From Vampirovibrio chlorellavorus (lineage in GTDB: Bacteria > Cyanobacteriota > Vampirovibrionia > Vampirovibrionales > Vampirovibrionaceae), in the NCBI GenBank assembly GCA_003149345.1, contig QFWI01000011.1:310001-374000 (forward strand): 64,000 nt of DNA, written 5' to 3'. Positions 16,989 through 25,071 of the stretch are shown here, in pieces. The position numbers and the translations under genes were made by a program. Under the pieces are notes generated by a model that searched no databases, was not told the origin of the DNA, and saw nothing but the letters and a program-made list of their open reading frames with translations. Each line of letters opens with the position of its first letter. The stretch's first letter is position 1.

Positions 16989-18799
16989 GCATGGATGTGA
17001 TGGCCCTGCCGGTGAAAGCCGCCGAGCGCCGGGAATCCGGGCTGAAGGATTTAATGTTGCTGGGCAAATTATGGCCCTACATGCGGGTCTACAAAAAGTC
17101 CTTGTTCCTGTCCTTGTTGCTATTGCCGGTCATTTCCCTGGTGGAAATGGGGCAAACCTTTGTTATTCGCTTTGCCATTGATGGCCCCATTCGGGCCGGG
17201 CAGCTCAACCAGTTGTTTCTCTATGCGGGTGGCTTTGCGGTGTTGCTGCTGATTAATTACGGGGTGCGCTATCTGCAAATGGCCGAATCGCAGAACACTG
17301 GCCAAAAGATCATTCGGGATTTACGCACCGACTTGTACCGGCATTATCAAACCCTCTCTCCTCGCTTTTACCACAAGCACCCCCTGGGCAAGCTGGTCAC
17401 CCGGCTGACCTCTGATATCGAGAACTTGAGCGAAATGCTGTCCTCCGGTGGGTTGGCCATTTTGGCCGATTTGGCCATGATTGTGGGGGCCTTGGCTGGC
17501 ATGCTGGTGATGGATTGGCAGTTGGCTTTGGTGACGCTGCTGACCATGACTGTCTTGCTCTCCCTGATGGAGTTTTTTCGCACCCGGGCCCGGCATGCCT
17601 ACGATGATATTCGGGTGAAAGCGGCCCGCATCAACGCCTTTTTGCAAGAGAATTTCGCGGGCATGGAGCTGGTACAACTCTATCTTCGGGAAGCCAAGAA
17701 CTACCGCCACTTTGAGGCTCTGAATCGCAGTAACTTGCAAAGTGGGCTTGATTCCATTTTTTACTCCACCGCCTTTAACGCCGTGGTGGAGTTTATGACC
17801 CTGATTACGTTGGTTTTAGTGTTGTGGCTGGGCGGCTTGCAAGTGCATAGCGGAACGCTGACCATTGGGGCGCTGGTGGGCTTTTTCCTGTTTGTGCGCA
17901 AAATGTTTGAGCCGGTGGAAGATGTCAGCGAGAAGTACAGCATCCTGCAATCGGGCCTGGCCTCCATTGATAAGGTCATGGCTCTGTTTCAGGAACAACC
18001 GGATTTACAGCAGCGCCAGCTGGCGGAAGAAACAGTCACTGTTTCCCTGCCAAAGGCCCAGGGGGCCATTGATCTGGAGCAGGTCAGTTTTGGCTACAAC
18101 CCCCAGCACCTCATCCTGAAAGACATCAGCTTGCACATTCGCCCCGGCGAGAAAATCGCCATCGTGGGGCCGTCCGGTGCGGGAAAAACCACGTTGATCA
18201 AGTTGCTGCTGCGCTTTTACGATGTGACCAGCGGATCGCTGAAGCTGGACGGCCGGGACGTGCGGGACTGGAATTTACACGCCCTGCGCCGCAATATTGT
18301 CTCCATTCAGCAGGATGACTTTCTGTTTTCTCGCAGCGTCAGTGAAAACATTGCGCTGGAACCTTATCGGGCCGACTTGTTGCCAGCCTTGCAGCGGGCC
18401 GCTGAAAAAGGCAAAGCCCTTTCAGTGATTCAGCGTTTGCCACAGGGGTTTGAGACGGTGCTGGAAGAACGGGGCAAGAACTTGTCCGCCGGGGAAAAGC
18501 AATTGCTGTTGTTTGCCCGGGCCGTGTACCACGATCCGGCCATTTTGGTGCTGGATGAAGCCACTTCGGCCATCGACCCGGTGACTGAAGAACTGGTGCA
18601 AACGGCTATGGATCAGGTGATGGCCGATCGCACGGTGTTGGTAGTAGCTCACCGCTTGTCCACCATTCAGCAGGCCGATCGCATTTTGGTAATGGAGCAA
18701 GGGCGTATTGTGCAGCAGGGCACGCACCTGGAACTGTTGCAACAGCCGGGCTTGTACCGACAGTTTTACGAGTATCAGGAGCTACTCACGCACACCTGA
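16985..18799 (+). CDS. Heterodimeric ABC exporter subunit with catalytic Walker B
   Basis: This 604-residue partner of the preceding subunit has six membrane helices (about residues 35-330) and an NBD with Walker A GPSGAGKTT. Walker B is ILVLDEATSAID with an intact catalytic Glu, and the switch His lies in VVAHRLST. The ABC signature is LSAGEKQLL, not LSGGQ. A weakened signature in one subunit together with a lost Glu in the other is what gives a heterodimer one functional and one degenerate ATP site. This matches MdlB/BmrD-type partners. The ATGA overlap with the upstream gene supports a 1:1 complex. Confidence 0.9.
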   Translation: MSMDVMALPVKAAERRESGLKDLMLLGKLWPYMRVYKKSLFLSLLLLPVISLVEMGQTFVIRFAIDGPIRAGQLNQLFLYAGGFAVLLLINYGVRYLQMAESQNTGQKIIRDLRTDLYRHYQTLSPRFYHKHPLGKLVTRLTSDIENLSEMLSSGGLAILADLAMIVGALAGMLVMDWQLALVTLLTMTVLLSLMEFFRTRARHAYDDIRVKAARINAFLQENFAGMELVQLYLREAKNYRHFEALNRSNLQSGLDSIFYSTAFNAVVEFMTLITLVLVLWLGGLQVHSGTLTIGALVGFFLFVRKMFEPVEDVSEKYSILQSGLASIDKVMALFQEQPDLQQRQLAEETVTVSLPKAQGAIDLEQVSFGYNPQHLILKDISLHIRPGEKIAIVGPSGAGKTTLIKLLLRFYDVTSGSLKLDGRDVRDWNLHALRRNIVSIQQDDFLFSRSVSENIALEPYRADLLPALQRAAEKGKALSVIQRLPQGFETVLEERGKNLSAGEKQLLLFARAVYHDPAILVLDEATSAIDPVTEELVQTAMDQVMADRTVLVVAHRLSTIQQADRILVMEQGRIVQQGTHLELLQQPGLYRQFYEYQELLTHT

Positions 18800-18923
18800 G
18801 TCGGTTTAAGCGTTCTCCCCGATCTGGGTACCGGCGCTTTGAAGGACTCACCGGGGCTATACGCCATTTCTGAATCGCGGTAAACTATGGGCCGTTAGTG
18901 GTTTTTTGAGAGGAGTCCTTTGT

Positions 18924-20060
18924 ATGAGCATTCCCGGTTTTGCCACCTCGGAGGGAACCCAACGCTGTCAGGCTCGCTTTGAATGCAAAAATCAAGCGGG
19001 TTTGCCCATCGCCGAAGGACACTTTCGAACCACTGCCCAGAACTTGCGGTTAACCAGCCTGGGCATGGGCACTTATTTGGGGGCGTTGGACGATGCGGCC
19101 AGCGAGCTGATGACGGAGGCGGCGGTGCGCTCTGTGGCTTCCGGGGCGGTGAATGTGCTGGATACGGCCATTAACTACCGCTATCAACTCTCGGAACGCT
19201 CAGTGGGAGAGGCGCTAAAAACGCTATTGGCCCAAGGCTTTCAGCGGGATGAGATTTTTATCAGTTCCAAAAACGGCTTTATCGCCCCCGATGCGGCCAT
19301 GCAAGCCCGGGGCGAGGATTTTCGGGGCTGGTTCCAGCAGCGCTATTTGGCCTCGGGACTGATTCAGCCGGAGGATATTGCGGGCGGCATGCACTGTATG
19401 GCTCCGGCTTATCTCAACGATCAGCTGAATCTCAGTCTGGCCAACCTGGGGCTGGAAACGCTGGATTTGATGTACCTGCACAACGCCGCGGAATCCCAGT
19501 TGCCTGCGGTGGGTCGTCCAGTCTTTATGGAACGGCTGCGGCGGGCCTTCGAGTTTTACGAGTCAGCACGGGCCGAGGGGCGCATTCGCTATTATGGGTT
19601 GGCTACCTGGAATTGCTTCCGGGTCAGCGCGGAGGAATCAGACGAGTTCCTCAGTCTGGAAACAGTGGTTCGCCTGGCCGAGCAGGTGGGAGGCCAAAAT
19701 CATGGCTTCCGCTTTATTCAGTTGCCGTTCAATTTGGCCTTTACGGAAGCCCTGACTCTGCCCAACCAGCCAGTGGCGGATGCCTTTTTATCTTTGCTGG
19801 AAGCGGCCATGGCGCTGGAAATCGGGGTGTTTACCAGCGTTCCCCTGTTGCAGGGCCAATTACTGAAAGAAGCCCGTTTGCCACACTTTGAGGGGCTGAG
19901 TACCCCCGCTCAGTCCTGCTTGCAGTTTGTGCGATCCAATCCGGGGGTGTTGGCCCCCCTGGTGGGTCACAAGCAGCCAGCGCATGTTGAGGACAATTTG
20001 GCGGTGGCCAGTGTGCCACCTTTGGCTCTGGCTGAGATGGAGGCCTTGCTGTCCTCCTGA
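18924..20060 (+). CDS. Aldo/keto reductase family protein
   Basis: This protein of about 378 residues follows the aldo/keto reductase barrel. LGMGTYLGA comes first, then the catalytic Asp region VLDTAINYR, the Lys in ISSKNGF, and the DLMYLHN strand carrying the His. GLATWNCF and PLVGHKQPAHVEDN complete the NADPH-binding end. It is longer than typical members (about 320), with an N-terminal extension and an insertion after the Lys strand. ATG 18924 is chosen because AGGAG lies 8 bases upstream; the longer reading from 18906 has no site. The substrate is unknown, and no pathway partner is adjacent. Confidence 0.82.
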   Translation: MSIPGFATSEGTQRCQARFECKNQAGLPIAEGHFRTTAQNLRLTSLGMGTYLGALDDAASELMTEAAVRSVASGAVNVLDTAINYRYQLSERSVGEALKTLLAQGFQRDEIFISSKNGFIAPDAAMQARGEDFRGWFQQRYLASGLIQPEDIAGGMHCMAPAYLNDQLNLSLANLGLETLDLMYLHNAAESQLPAVGRPVFMERLRRAFEFYESARAEGRIRYYGLATWNCFRVSAEESDEFLSLETVVRLAEQVGGQNHGFRFIQLPFNLAFTEALTLPNQPVADAFLSLLEAAMALEIGVFTSVPLLQGQLLKEARLPHFEGLSTPAQSCLQFVRSNPGVLAPLVGHKQPAHVEDNLAVASVPPLALAEMEALLSS

Positions 20061-20247
20061 ATCAAGGAGAAGGTTTGTCATTGGGAGTTTGGCGGGGGCT
20101 TTTGCGTTGGCATTCATCACACAACGCGCTTTCATCACCGGTCGTTAGAGTCTGAAAACACGGTTTGGTCCTGAATTAAAGGTTTGGCAAGCCCTGCCGA
20201 AACTCATGGTACGGATACACACAGTTACGGATAGAGGATAGATTCCA

Positions 20248-21123
20248 GTGCGTTTATTACGCCTGTTAACGTTACAGTTGCTGTTTTGGGTGGCCATGGG
20301 CCTGTCTGGTTTTGTCAACGGCGCTCAGGCGGGCCGGGTGCTGAATGACAGCTTAGTGACCCATCCGTTCCGGCACCATGTGTGGCAGGATGTGCTGAAC
20401 TTTGCCGTCAATGAGAAGGGGGAGGTGGATTTTGGCAAGGTCAAGGCATACCCCCGCCGCCTGAATGAGTATCTGGAGCAGTTGGCCGCCTTGTCGCCAG
20501 ACAGTCATCCCAAGGATTTTCCGCAGGACAATGACAAAATCGCGTACTGGATCAACGCGCACAATGCCCTGGCCTTGCGCATGATCATCAATCAATACCC
20601 CATCCGCAGTGCGTCCGAGGTGCGCAACCTGGAAACAGAGGCCCGTTACCTGCTGGGCGGAAGGCCATACTCGTTAAAGCAAATTCGGGACAAGCTGGGC
20701 CTTTGGGTCAAGCAAGACCCGCAACTGATGTTTGCCCTGACCGAGTACACCCGTGGCTCCCCAGCCATTCAAAAGCAGGCCTATGAGGGGCTTAGCCTGA
20801 AAATGCTGGAGGGGCGGGCGGTGGCCCAGGCCTTGAAGGATGCTCAGGTGATGCAGGTCGTTCAGGGTCGTCCCTGCGGTGCTTTGCGGTTGAGTTCCTT
20901 TTTTCAGGGCTTTGAACAGGCCTTGTTTTCCCGGTCGGTGGCCGAAGCCGAGGATAGTGAGGCCCTGGCAGAGCCGGGTTTTGTGCCGGTGACCTTTACC
21001 GGTTGGGCCCATTACATCCAGCCCATGGTGCCGCCGACGGTCGCTCCTCGCTTGGGGCCGGATTGCGGGCCGGGGGTCAGTTTTTTGCCTGCGGATCAGG
21101 TCTTGCGGCAAGTCCGCTTTTGA
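20248..21123 (+). CDS. DUF547 family secreted protein
   Basis: This 291-residue protein begins with a hydrophobic signal sequence (about residues 1-27, ending near NGAQA). A DUF547 domain follows, with the hallmark NDKIAYWINAHNALALRMI, YSLKQIRDK and a GSPAIQKQAYEG segment. The biochemical role of DUF547 is not established. It starts with GTG at 20248 with AGAGGA about 10 bases upstream. Export to the periplasm is predicted. It stands alone, 190 bases after the aldo/keto reductase. Confidence 0.82.
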   Translation: MRLLRLLTLQLLFWVAMGLSGFVNGAQAGRVLNDSLVTHPFRHHVWQDVLNFAVNEKGEVDFGKVKAYPRRLNEYLEQLAALSPDSHPKDFPQDNDKIAYWINAHNALALRMIINQYPIRSASEVRNLETEARYLLGGRPYSLKQIRDKLGLWVKQDPQLMFALTEYTRGSPAIQKQAYEGLSLKMLEGRAVAQALKDAQVMQVVQGRPCGALRLSSFFQGFEQALFSRSVAEAEDSEALAEPGFVPVTFTGWAHYIQPMVPPTVAPRLGPDCGPGVSFLPADQVLRQVRF

Positions 21124-21134
21124 CGGGCTTGTGC

Positions 21135-21163
21135 TTGCGGCTCCTCTTTATTACTCCTATAAT
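21135..21163 (+). promoter_or_regulatory. Candidate promoter for the Crp/Fnr gene
   Basis: A perfect -10 hexamer TATAAT (21158-21163) lies 17 bases downstream of TTGCGG (21135-21140), which keeps the TTG of the -35 consensus. The predicted start near 21170 gives a leader of about 47 bases. Confidence 0.5.
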
Positions 21164-21216
21164 AATTGTGTAATCTCGACATAGAAGATTATTCTCAGCG
21201 ACCTTGATGAGGCACC

Positions 21217-21966
21217 TTGACCGTGGCTCTCTCACTCGACAATAAAAGCGATCTGATTCCCCGCTTTCGTAAAATTCCTCTGTTTGAAAGCCTGACTGAC
21301 CAAGAGCTGCAAGAAATTGCGGGCTTTTTTTACGAAGCCAACTACGATAAAGAAACGGTTATTTTCTACGAGCGCGATTTACCGGGCGATACCGGCTCTA
21401 AAATTTACTTTGTCATCAAAGGCTGCGTGAAGTTGGTCAAATACTCTTCCGATGGGGAAAGCACCATTGTGCGCTTGTCTTCCGTGGGTGAGTTTTTTGG
21501 GGTGACCGGCGCCTTGACCGATAAACCCATGCCTTATTCCGCCGAAGCGCTGACCGATTCCACGGTGGTGTATCTGGAAAAAAATAACTTTGTGCGACTG
21601 GTGGAGCGCTTCCCCAAGGTGGCTTTGGGCATGATTACCGCACTGGGACAGGTATTGTGGTTTAACTACGAAACCCACAATCAGGTGGTGAAAAAGACCG
21701 ATGCCCGGGTTTCCAAGATTTTGCTGTACCACTTTAAGCGGGATGGTTATACGGAGACCCCCGTGGGCAAGCAACTGAACATTCAGCTGCCGCACGACTA
21801 CATTGCCAGCATGACCGGCATTGCCTATGAAGAATCGGTGCGCATTATTAGCCGCTTGAAAAAAATGTACGGCTGCATTAATTACCTGCGGGGTGGCAAA
21901 ATTGTGATCACCGATCTGGATAAGCTGTCGGAAATCGCCCAGACCGAAGACGCCTTTTTCTATTAA
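21217..21966 (+). CDS. Crp/Fnr family transcription regulator
   Basis: This 249-residue protein has an N-terminal cyclic-nucleotide-like beta-roll (about residues 15-140; LFESLTDQELQEIAGFF, GEFFGVTGAL). A dimerisation helix and a C-terminal winged helix-turn-helix follow (about 175-235; LPHDYIASMTGIAYEESVRIISRL). There is no N-terminal Cys cluster, so an Fnr-type iron-sulfur sensor is unlikely, and the effector is unknown. TTG 21217 is preferred because GAGG lies about 5 bases upstream. It is convergent with trmL, with a long inverted repeat between them. Confidence 0.9.
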   Translation: MTVALSLDNKSDLIPRFRKIPLFESLTDQELQEIAGFFYEANYDKETVIFYERDLPGDTGSKIYFVIKGCVKLVKYSSDGESTIVRLSSVGEFFGVTGALTDKPMPYSAEALTDSTVVYLEKNNFVRLVERFPKVALGMITALGQVLWFNYETHNQVVKKTDARVSKILLYHFKRDGYTETPVGKQLNIQLPHDYIASMTGIAYEESVRIISRLKKMYGCINYLRGGKIVITDLDKLSEIAQTEDAFFY

Positions 21967-22086
21967 ACAGTGACTGTTCAATTGGAGTTGCCTGTAAGGC
22001 ATCGGCGGGATTGCAGTGTCGCTGACAGCAGTGCGTTCTGTAAATAATCGAGCGCTAGAAGCTTATGCTTTGCCATGTTTGTTTTC

Positions 22087-22242
22087 TTAAGGCCAGTCTT
22101 CGGGAATAAAAACGTCTGTAATTGTTTGAGCACAGCAAGTTATGGAAAGACGCGAATGAATCCTTGGAGTGAGCGTCGCCATGGCTGAGTCCGAGCTGTG
22201 CGCAGTTTTGTGGACGTTTTTATTCCCGAAGACTGGCCTTAA
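22087..22242. repeat. 156-bp element with perfect 30-bp terminal inverted repeats
   Basis: The left arm 22087-22116 begins TTAAGGCCAGTCTTCGGG and is the exact reverse complement of 22213-22242. The interior continues the same fold with GCACAGC/GCTGTGC (22130-22136 with 22195-22201), ATGG/CCAT (22142-22145 with 22179-22182) and GACGC/GCGTC (22149-22153 with 22173-22177). The whole unit can therefore form one long hairpin. Both ends are TTAA. It lies between the convergent Crp/Fnr and trmL genes and carries no open frame. It looks like a MITE or other small palindromic element. Confidence 0.7.
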
Positions 22243-22255
22243 AGCAACAGAGCCA

Positions 22256-22774
22256 TTAGGGCTTTAAGGTGACATTCAAGCGCTGACGAATGGCCTCGTA
22301 CAACACAATGGCCACGGAGTTAGAGAGGTTCAGGCTGCGGCTGTTGGGTCGCATGGGGATGCGAATGCTGTTTTCCGGGTTTTCCTCAATCAGCCAGGCT
22401 GGCAGGCCATGGCTCTCACTGCCAAAAACCAGCAGGGCGTTTTCCGGGTAGGCGATATCCGTGTAATTTTGCTTGGCCTTGGTACTGACAAAATAGGGCG
22501 TCCAGCCGGGCTTGGCCGCCTTCACATCCTTGAAGTCGGGCACATGTTGAATGGGAATATCATCCAGATAATCCATGCCAGCCCGTTCCAGATACTTGTC
22601 ATTCAGGCGAAAGCCCAAACTGCCGACCAGGTAAAGATCGGCACCCGTACAAGCGCACAGGCGAGCAATATTCCCCGTGTTTTGAGGAATCCTGGGTTCG
22701 ACCAGAACAACGGTGATTTTGGGATCAGCCTCGAAACTCAGTGGCGTCGAGGATGGAGAGGTAGGTGGGGTCAT
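22256..22774 (-). CDS. trmL: tRNA (cytidine(34)-2'-O)-methyltransferase
   Basis: This 172-residue SpoU/TrmH-family enzyme with a trefoil knot is of minimal TrmL type. It shows VLVEPRIPQNTGNIARLC, then VFGSESHGLP and IPMRPNSRSLNLSNSVAIVLYEA. TrmL 2'-O-methylates the wobble base of tRNA-Leu isoacceptors. ATG 22774 is chosen because the family begins right before the ITVVLVEP strand. A longer reading from 22840 adds residues with no family match that lie entirely inside mreB. Even so the gene overlaps the 3' end of mreB by 50 bases in another frame, which suggests co-transcription. Confidence 0.9.
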   Translation of the reverse strand: MTPPTSPSSTPLSFEADPKITVVLVEPRIPQNTGNIARLCACTGADLYLVGSLGFRLNDKYLERAGMDYLDDIPIQHVPDFKDVKAAKPGWTPYFVSTKAKQNYTDIAYPENALLVFGSESHGLPAWLIEENPENSIRIPMRPNSRSLNLSNSVAIVLYEAIRQRLNVTLKP

Positions 22775-23777
22775 TGAGCATTTTTTCCGTACCCAGCACC
22801 ACACAAGACAACGGATCGTTGGCGATATGAACCGGTACATCCACTTCTTTAGCGATCAGTTCATCCATGCCAGCCAGCAAAGCCCCACCACCGGCCAGAA
22901 CGATGCCACGATCCACGATATCGGCAGCGAGTTCCGGTGGGGTCATTTCCAGGGTGCTTTTCACACCGGCCACGATTTCCATCAGCGTGGGGAACAGACA
23001 TTCCCGCACTTCGGTGCTGTTGATGGTAATAGTATGCGGCAAACCATTCAGCAGGTTCAAGCCACGCACTTCCATTTCTTCTTCTTCCTGGTTGCGATAG
23101 GCGGAGCCCATGCGGATTTTGATTTCCTCGGCGGTACGCTCCCCGATGGACAGGTTGTGGGTTTTTTTCAGGTGATCCTGAATGTTTTCGTTCAATTCAT
23201 CGCCAGCGGTGCGCAGGCTTTTGGAAACCACGCAGCCTTTCAGGCTGACCACGGCAATCTCGGTGGTGCCGCCGCCAATGTCAATAATCATGGAGCCGGT
23301 GGGTTTATCCACAGGCATGCCAGCCCCAATGGCCGCAGCCATTGGCTCATCCACCAGGTTTACAATACTGGCGCCGGTTTGTAATGCGGCATCCGCCACG
23401 GCCCGACGCTCTACTTCGGTGACGCCACTGGGAATGCCAATGACCACCCGACCCGGGCGCATGCCAAAGGCGCCGGGGCCACCGTTGACTTTTTCAATGA
23501 ACCGTTTCAGCATTTTCTCGGCCCATTCAAATTCGGCGATAACGCCATCCCGCAGGGGGCGGGTGGCCCGAATGTTGCCGGGGGTGCGGCCAATCATCTC
23601 CCGGGCGGCCAGGCCCACTTCAATGACTTCCGGTGGGTTTTTGCTGTAATCAATGGCGACTACCGAGGGCTCTCTGAGGACGACGCCTTTTGTGGTGGTG
23701 CAAACCAGGGTGTTTACGGTACCCAGGTCAATGCCCATGTCATTGGTGCTTTTGCGAAAAAAATCAAAAAGTCCCAC
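22725..23777 (-). CDS. mreB: Rod shape-determining protein MreB
   Basis: This 350-residue actin-like ATPase forms membrane-bound filaments that direct lateral cell-wall synthesis. The sequence shows the phosphate-1 loop DLGTVNTLV, the phosphate-2 motif IDIGGGTTEIAV and the adenosine loop IVLAGGGALLAGMD. The N-terminal MGLFDFFRK is an amphipathic membrane anchor of the MreB type. mreC and mreD are not adjacent, although they often follow mreB; trmL follows instead. A good promoter lies about 75 bases upstream. Confidence 0.96.
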   Translation of the reverse strand: MGLFDFFRKSTNDMGIDLGTVNTLVCTTTKGVVLREPSVVAIDYSKNPPEVIEVGLAAREMIGRTPGNIRATRPLRDGVIAEFEWAEKMLKRFIEKVNGGPGAFGMRPGRVVIGIPSGVTEVERRAVADAALQTGASIVNLVDEPMAAAIGAGMPVDKPTGSMIIDIGGGTTEIAVVSLKGCVVSKSLRTAGDELNENIQDHLKKTHNLSIGERTAEEIKIRMGSAYRNQEEEEMEVRGLNLLNGLPHTITINSTEVRECLFPTLMEIVAGVKSTLEMTPPELAADIVDRGIVLAGGGALLAGMDELIAKEVDVPVHIANDPLSCVVLGTEKMLNDPTYLSILDATEFRG

Positions 23778-23849
23778 AATCCTTACCTCAGCAAAACTAA
23801 CGGTTGTTCATTTCGGACGGTCGCCTCTCGAAAAGTCCTCAATGTTTTT

Positions 23850-23878
23850 ATTATTCCTTATGATGCCTATGGGGACAA
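23850..23878 (-). promoter_or_regulatory. Promoter of mreB
   Basis: On the - strand TTGTCC (23878-23873) and AATAAT (23855-23850) are separated by exactly 17 bases. The -35 box matches four and the -10 box five of six consensus positions. Transcription would start near 23843, giving a leader of about 66 bases. Confidence 0.5.
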
Positions 23879-23918
23879 GGACTTTTGTGGGCGAGCGCCC
23901 AAAAAGAGGCCGAACGCC

Positions 23919-24266
23919 TTAAGTGGTCGAGCTTTCTTGGGCCACCCAGGATAGATAGTCCCGGGATCCTGCCTGAATGGGTAAGGCGATAAATTCAAAA
24001 ATCTGGTAACTGTGGATGGTGCGAATTTCTTGTTCCAGTAACGGCAGGCAATCCAGGCGGGTTTTGATGAGCAATAGAATTTCCTGCGCTTGCTGCACCT
24101 GACCCTCCCACCAGTAAAGCGATTGTAAGGGGGACTGTTCTCCCAGGATATTGACGCAGGCCGCCAATTTTTTCGTAACAATATGCTCGGCAATTTTTTG
24201 GGCCTCCGGCAGGTTGGGGCAGGTCACCAAAACCAGGCAGGCTGTTGTTTCTGTCGTGATGCTCAT
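23919..24266 (-). CDS. cutA: Divalent cation tolerance protein CutA
   Basis: This 115-residue PII-like trimeric protein contains VLVTCPNLPEAQKIAEHIV, KKLAACVNI, YWWEGQVQQAQEILLLIKT and IPIQAGSRDYLSWV, all hallmarks of CutA1. The family is linked to copper and divalent metal tolerance, although its molecular role is unsettled. ATG 24266 has AAGGA 10 bases upstream. A TTG at 24284 would place that site within the coding region. Its start faces the small lipoprotein gene across a 354-base gap. Confidence 0.93.
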   Translation of the reverse strand: MSITTETTACLVLVTCPNLPEAQKIAEHIVTKKLAACVNILGEQSPLQSLYWWEGQVQQAQEILLLIKTRLDCLPLLEQEIRTIHSYQIFEFIALPIQAGSRDYLSWVAQESSTT

Positions 24267-24376
24267 TGCTTGCGTGTCCTTCAACTTTGTCTGGAATCTG
24301 ATAAACGAAATATAAAGATTGCGAGAGTCTGCTTTAAAAATCCGGGCAGCTTCTTGACCCTTGCCTTTCCATAGGG

Positions 24377-24420
24377 TTTAATTACGCTAATTAAAAGCTT
24401 GATACCCACCAACTATCAAG
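24377..24420. promoter_or_regulatory. Two adjacent operator-like palindromes between cutA and the lipoprotein gene
   Basis: TTTAATTA-CGC-TAATTAAA (24377-24395) is a perfect 8-bp dyad. It is followed at once by CTTGATA/TATCAAG (24398-24404 with 24414-24420). Both lie in the 24,267-24,620 gap between divergent genes, a usual place for operators. No sigma-70 promoter could be tied to them with confidence. I see no other feature in this gap except the ribosome site of the lipoprotein gene. Confidence 0.35.
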
Positions 24421-24620
24421 TCACCGAGAGAGAACCCAAAATACTACGAGAGCCATTGCGAAAGGTAGGCGTCCTTTTTTTAAACACAGGAAACTGTTTG
24501 GCTAAACAAAGGGACGGCGTTGTGATTTTTAAACAATCTCACAGCCTGGAGAGTGGTTTTTTTTAGTTGGTAATTTAGTTCGTTCCTGTTTTCAACGTAC
24601 ATTGTTAAGGAGAGACCATA

Positions 24621-24917
24621 ATGAAATCCAAATTGTTGACCGTGACCTTGTTGGGCTTGGCTGCTGCTACCACTTTGACCTTGACCGGTTGCAAATCCGA
24701 AGAAGCTGCTACCACCACCACTGAAACCACTACCGAAACCACCAGCATGACCCCTGAAGCAGCTACCACCGAAAGCACCACCGCTGCTCCTGCTGAAGGC
24801 GCTGCTGCCACCACCGAAACCACCACTGAAGCCACCACCGCCGCTCCCGCTGAAGGCGCTGCTGCTCCTGCTGCTGAAGGCGCTGCCGCTGAGCATGGCG
24901 CTGCTGAGCACCACTAG
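24621..24917 (+). CDS. Small Thr/Ala/Glu-rich lipoprotein
   Basis: This 98-residue predicted lipoprotein has a signal peptide with lipobox LTGC, so Cys24 would be lipidated and form the mature N-terminus. The mature part has very low complexity, with runs of Thr, Ala and Glu that include AAPAEGAAA-like repeats. It ends in a His-bearing tail (AEHGAAEHH). Such chains are disordered and often O-glycosylated or used as spacers. A strong AAGGAGA site precedes the ATG, and codon choice is strikingly uniform (GCT, ACC, GAA), which hints at high expression. A strong terminator follows. The function is unknown. Confidence 0.8.
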   Translation: MKSKLLTVTLLGLAAATTLTLTGCKSEEAATTTTETTTETTSMTPEAATTESTTAAPAEGAAATTETTTEATTAAPAEGAAAPAAEGAAAEHGAAEHH

Positions 24918-24962
24918 TCATTCAGAAAACCATCTTTGCTAGTAGATTGGTTTTCTTGTTTC

Positions 24963-24994
24963 AAAAAGCCCCTGACACAATCAGGGGCTTTTTT
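24963..24994 (+). terminator. Intrinsic terminator after the lipoprotein gene
   Basis: AAAAAGCCCCTGA (24963-24975) pairs perfectly with TCAGGGGCTTTTT (24981-24993) over a 5-base loop and runs into six T. A second weaker hairpin (24924-24955) precedes it. The symmetric A/T flanks could also stop transcripts from the opposite strand. Confidence 0.85.
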
Positions 24995-25071
24995 GTGTTT
25001 TGTGATTGAGGAGGAACGTTTTACTGGGGGCAGGAAGGGGTTGTAAAGGCGGCTGAGTGGAATACTCTGAA

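Noticed and set aside
22775..22840. N-terminal extension of trmL
   Set aside because: The extra residues lie wholly inside mreB, match nothing in the family and lack a start context.
24399..24419. TTGAT ... ATCAA resembling an Fnr box
   Set aside because: The spacing is 11 bases where Fnr needs 4. It is kept only as an unnamed palindrome.
24521..24543. TGTGA ... TCACA resembling a Crp site before the lipoprotein gene
   Set aside because: The half sites are 13 bases apart, not 6, so they do not fit the Crp geometry.
24680..24900. DNA tandem repeat or CRISPR-like array in the lipoprotein gene
   Set aside because: The repetition comes from low-complexity coding (ACC, GCT, GAA codons). There are no regular repeat-spacer units.
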